Shown: positions 4,916 to 5,096 of the stretch, in pieces
Layout: each line of letters begins with the position of its first letter
How positions within the stretch are numbered: position 1 is the stretch's first letter
Origin: DAOPXV01 sp035352535
GTDB lineage: Bacteria > Muiribacteriota > UBA9980
Direction: 5' to 3'
DNA: 5,096 nucleotides
Assembly (NCBI GenBank): GCA_964545075.1
Contig: CAZJFS010000233.1
Span: 1 to 5,096 of the forward strand
The notes under the pieces: generated by a model
What the model saw: the letters and a program-made list of their open reading frames with translations, nothing else
Databases searched by the model: none
What the model was told of the DNA's origin: nothing
Program-made: the position numbers and the translations under genes

Positions 4916-5096
4916 CTAACTGATAAATGCTTCGTCAGACCCAAAGTATTCGATCGGAGGCCTTTCTTGAATTCTTCTATCGCTTAGTTTGAGTATGCGG
5001 CCATCAAAGTGAAGAAGCATCTTTTCGTGACTCGGAATATCTCGCCCCTTTTCAATTGTTAGCAATCGGAATCTGCTGTCAATCTGATCGCCTTCG
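4916..5096 (-). CDS. C-terminal end of a leftward gene, possibly a RecA/DnaB-like ATPase
   Basis: A minus-strand frame is open from the window's right edge (first full codon at 5095) to TAG at 4918-4916, giving the last 59 residues of a longer protein. The segment includes FRLLTIEKGRDIP and MLLHFDGRILKLSDRR. The pattern of a basic EKGR turn followed by paired strands ending in a phenylalanine-aspartate-glycine turn recalls the C-terminal strands of phage RepA/AAA_25 or DnaB-like helicase ATPases. No Walker motif lies in the visible part, so this is a suggestion only. Continuous coding character (no stop over 59 codons, charged and hydrophobic alternation) supports a real gene. It converges on the rightward operon across about 110 bases. 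Confidence 0.6.
   Translation of the reverse strand, partial: EGDQIDSRFRLLTIEKGRDIPSHEKMLLHFDGRILKLSDRRIQERPPIEYFGSDEAFIS

Overview
The window reads as part of a temperate phage, prophage or related mobile element of a Bacillota (Firmicutes) host. The grounds are a rightward run of short, tightly packed genes with strong AAGGAG-type ribosome binding sites, a phage recombination gene pair, and several small families (Api92/YubB-like, DUF960, ArdC-like) that occur mostly in phages, plasmids and other mobile DNA. DUF960 in particular is a Bacillota family. No rRNA, tRNA, CRISPR array, insertion sequence or integrase is visible.

Layout. At the left edge a 58-residue gene of unknown function runs leftward (6-182). 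It is separated from the rightward genes by an AT-rich divergent control region (183-297). The rightward genes then encode: a Sak4-type (Rad51-like) ssDNA annealing ATPase (298-1260); a Cas4/RecB-like PD-(D/E)XK nuclease with a four-cysteine Fe-S signature (1264-2430); an Api92/YubB-like ferredoxin-fold protein (2505-3077); a DUF960 protein (3064-3372); an unknown 92-residue protein with a hydrophobic N-terminus (3395-3673); an ArdC-like protein combining an ssDNA-binding domain with an HExxH metallopeptidase (3751-4629); and a 29-residue cationic amphipathic peptide (4713-4802). An intrinsic terminator (4811-4833) closes the run. A convergent gene enters from the right edge; only its last 59 codons are present (4916-5095, minus strand).

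How the parts fit. The Sak4-like annealase and nuclease are a plausible recombination pair, the nuclease exposing single strands that the annealase pairs. The genes that follow look like accessory cargo, with the ArdC-like protein the best candidate for protecting incoming DNA from host restriction.

The most unusual feature is a family of three related hairpins (2457-2483, 3015-3045, 3693-3725), each just upstream of a ribosome binding site and start codon. They share a 10-bp lower helix that keeps pairing through compensatory base changes, have unrelated loops, and are followed by a U-rich tract. They look like a repeated attenuator, processing site or cassette-joining element that splits the accessory segment into modules.
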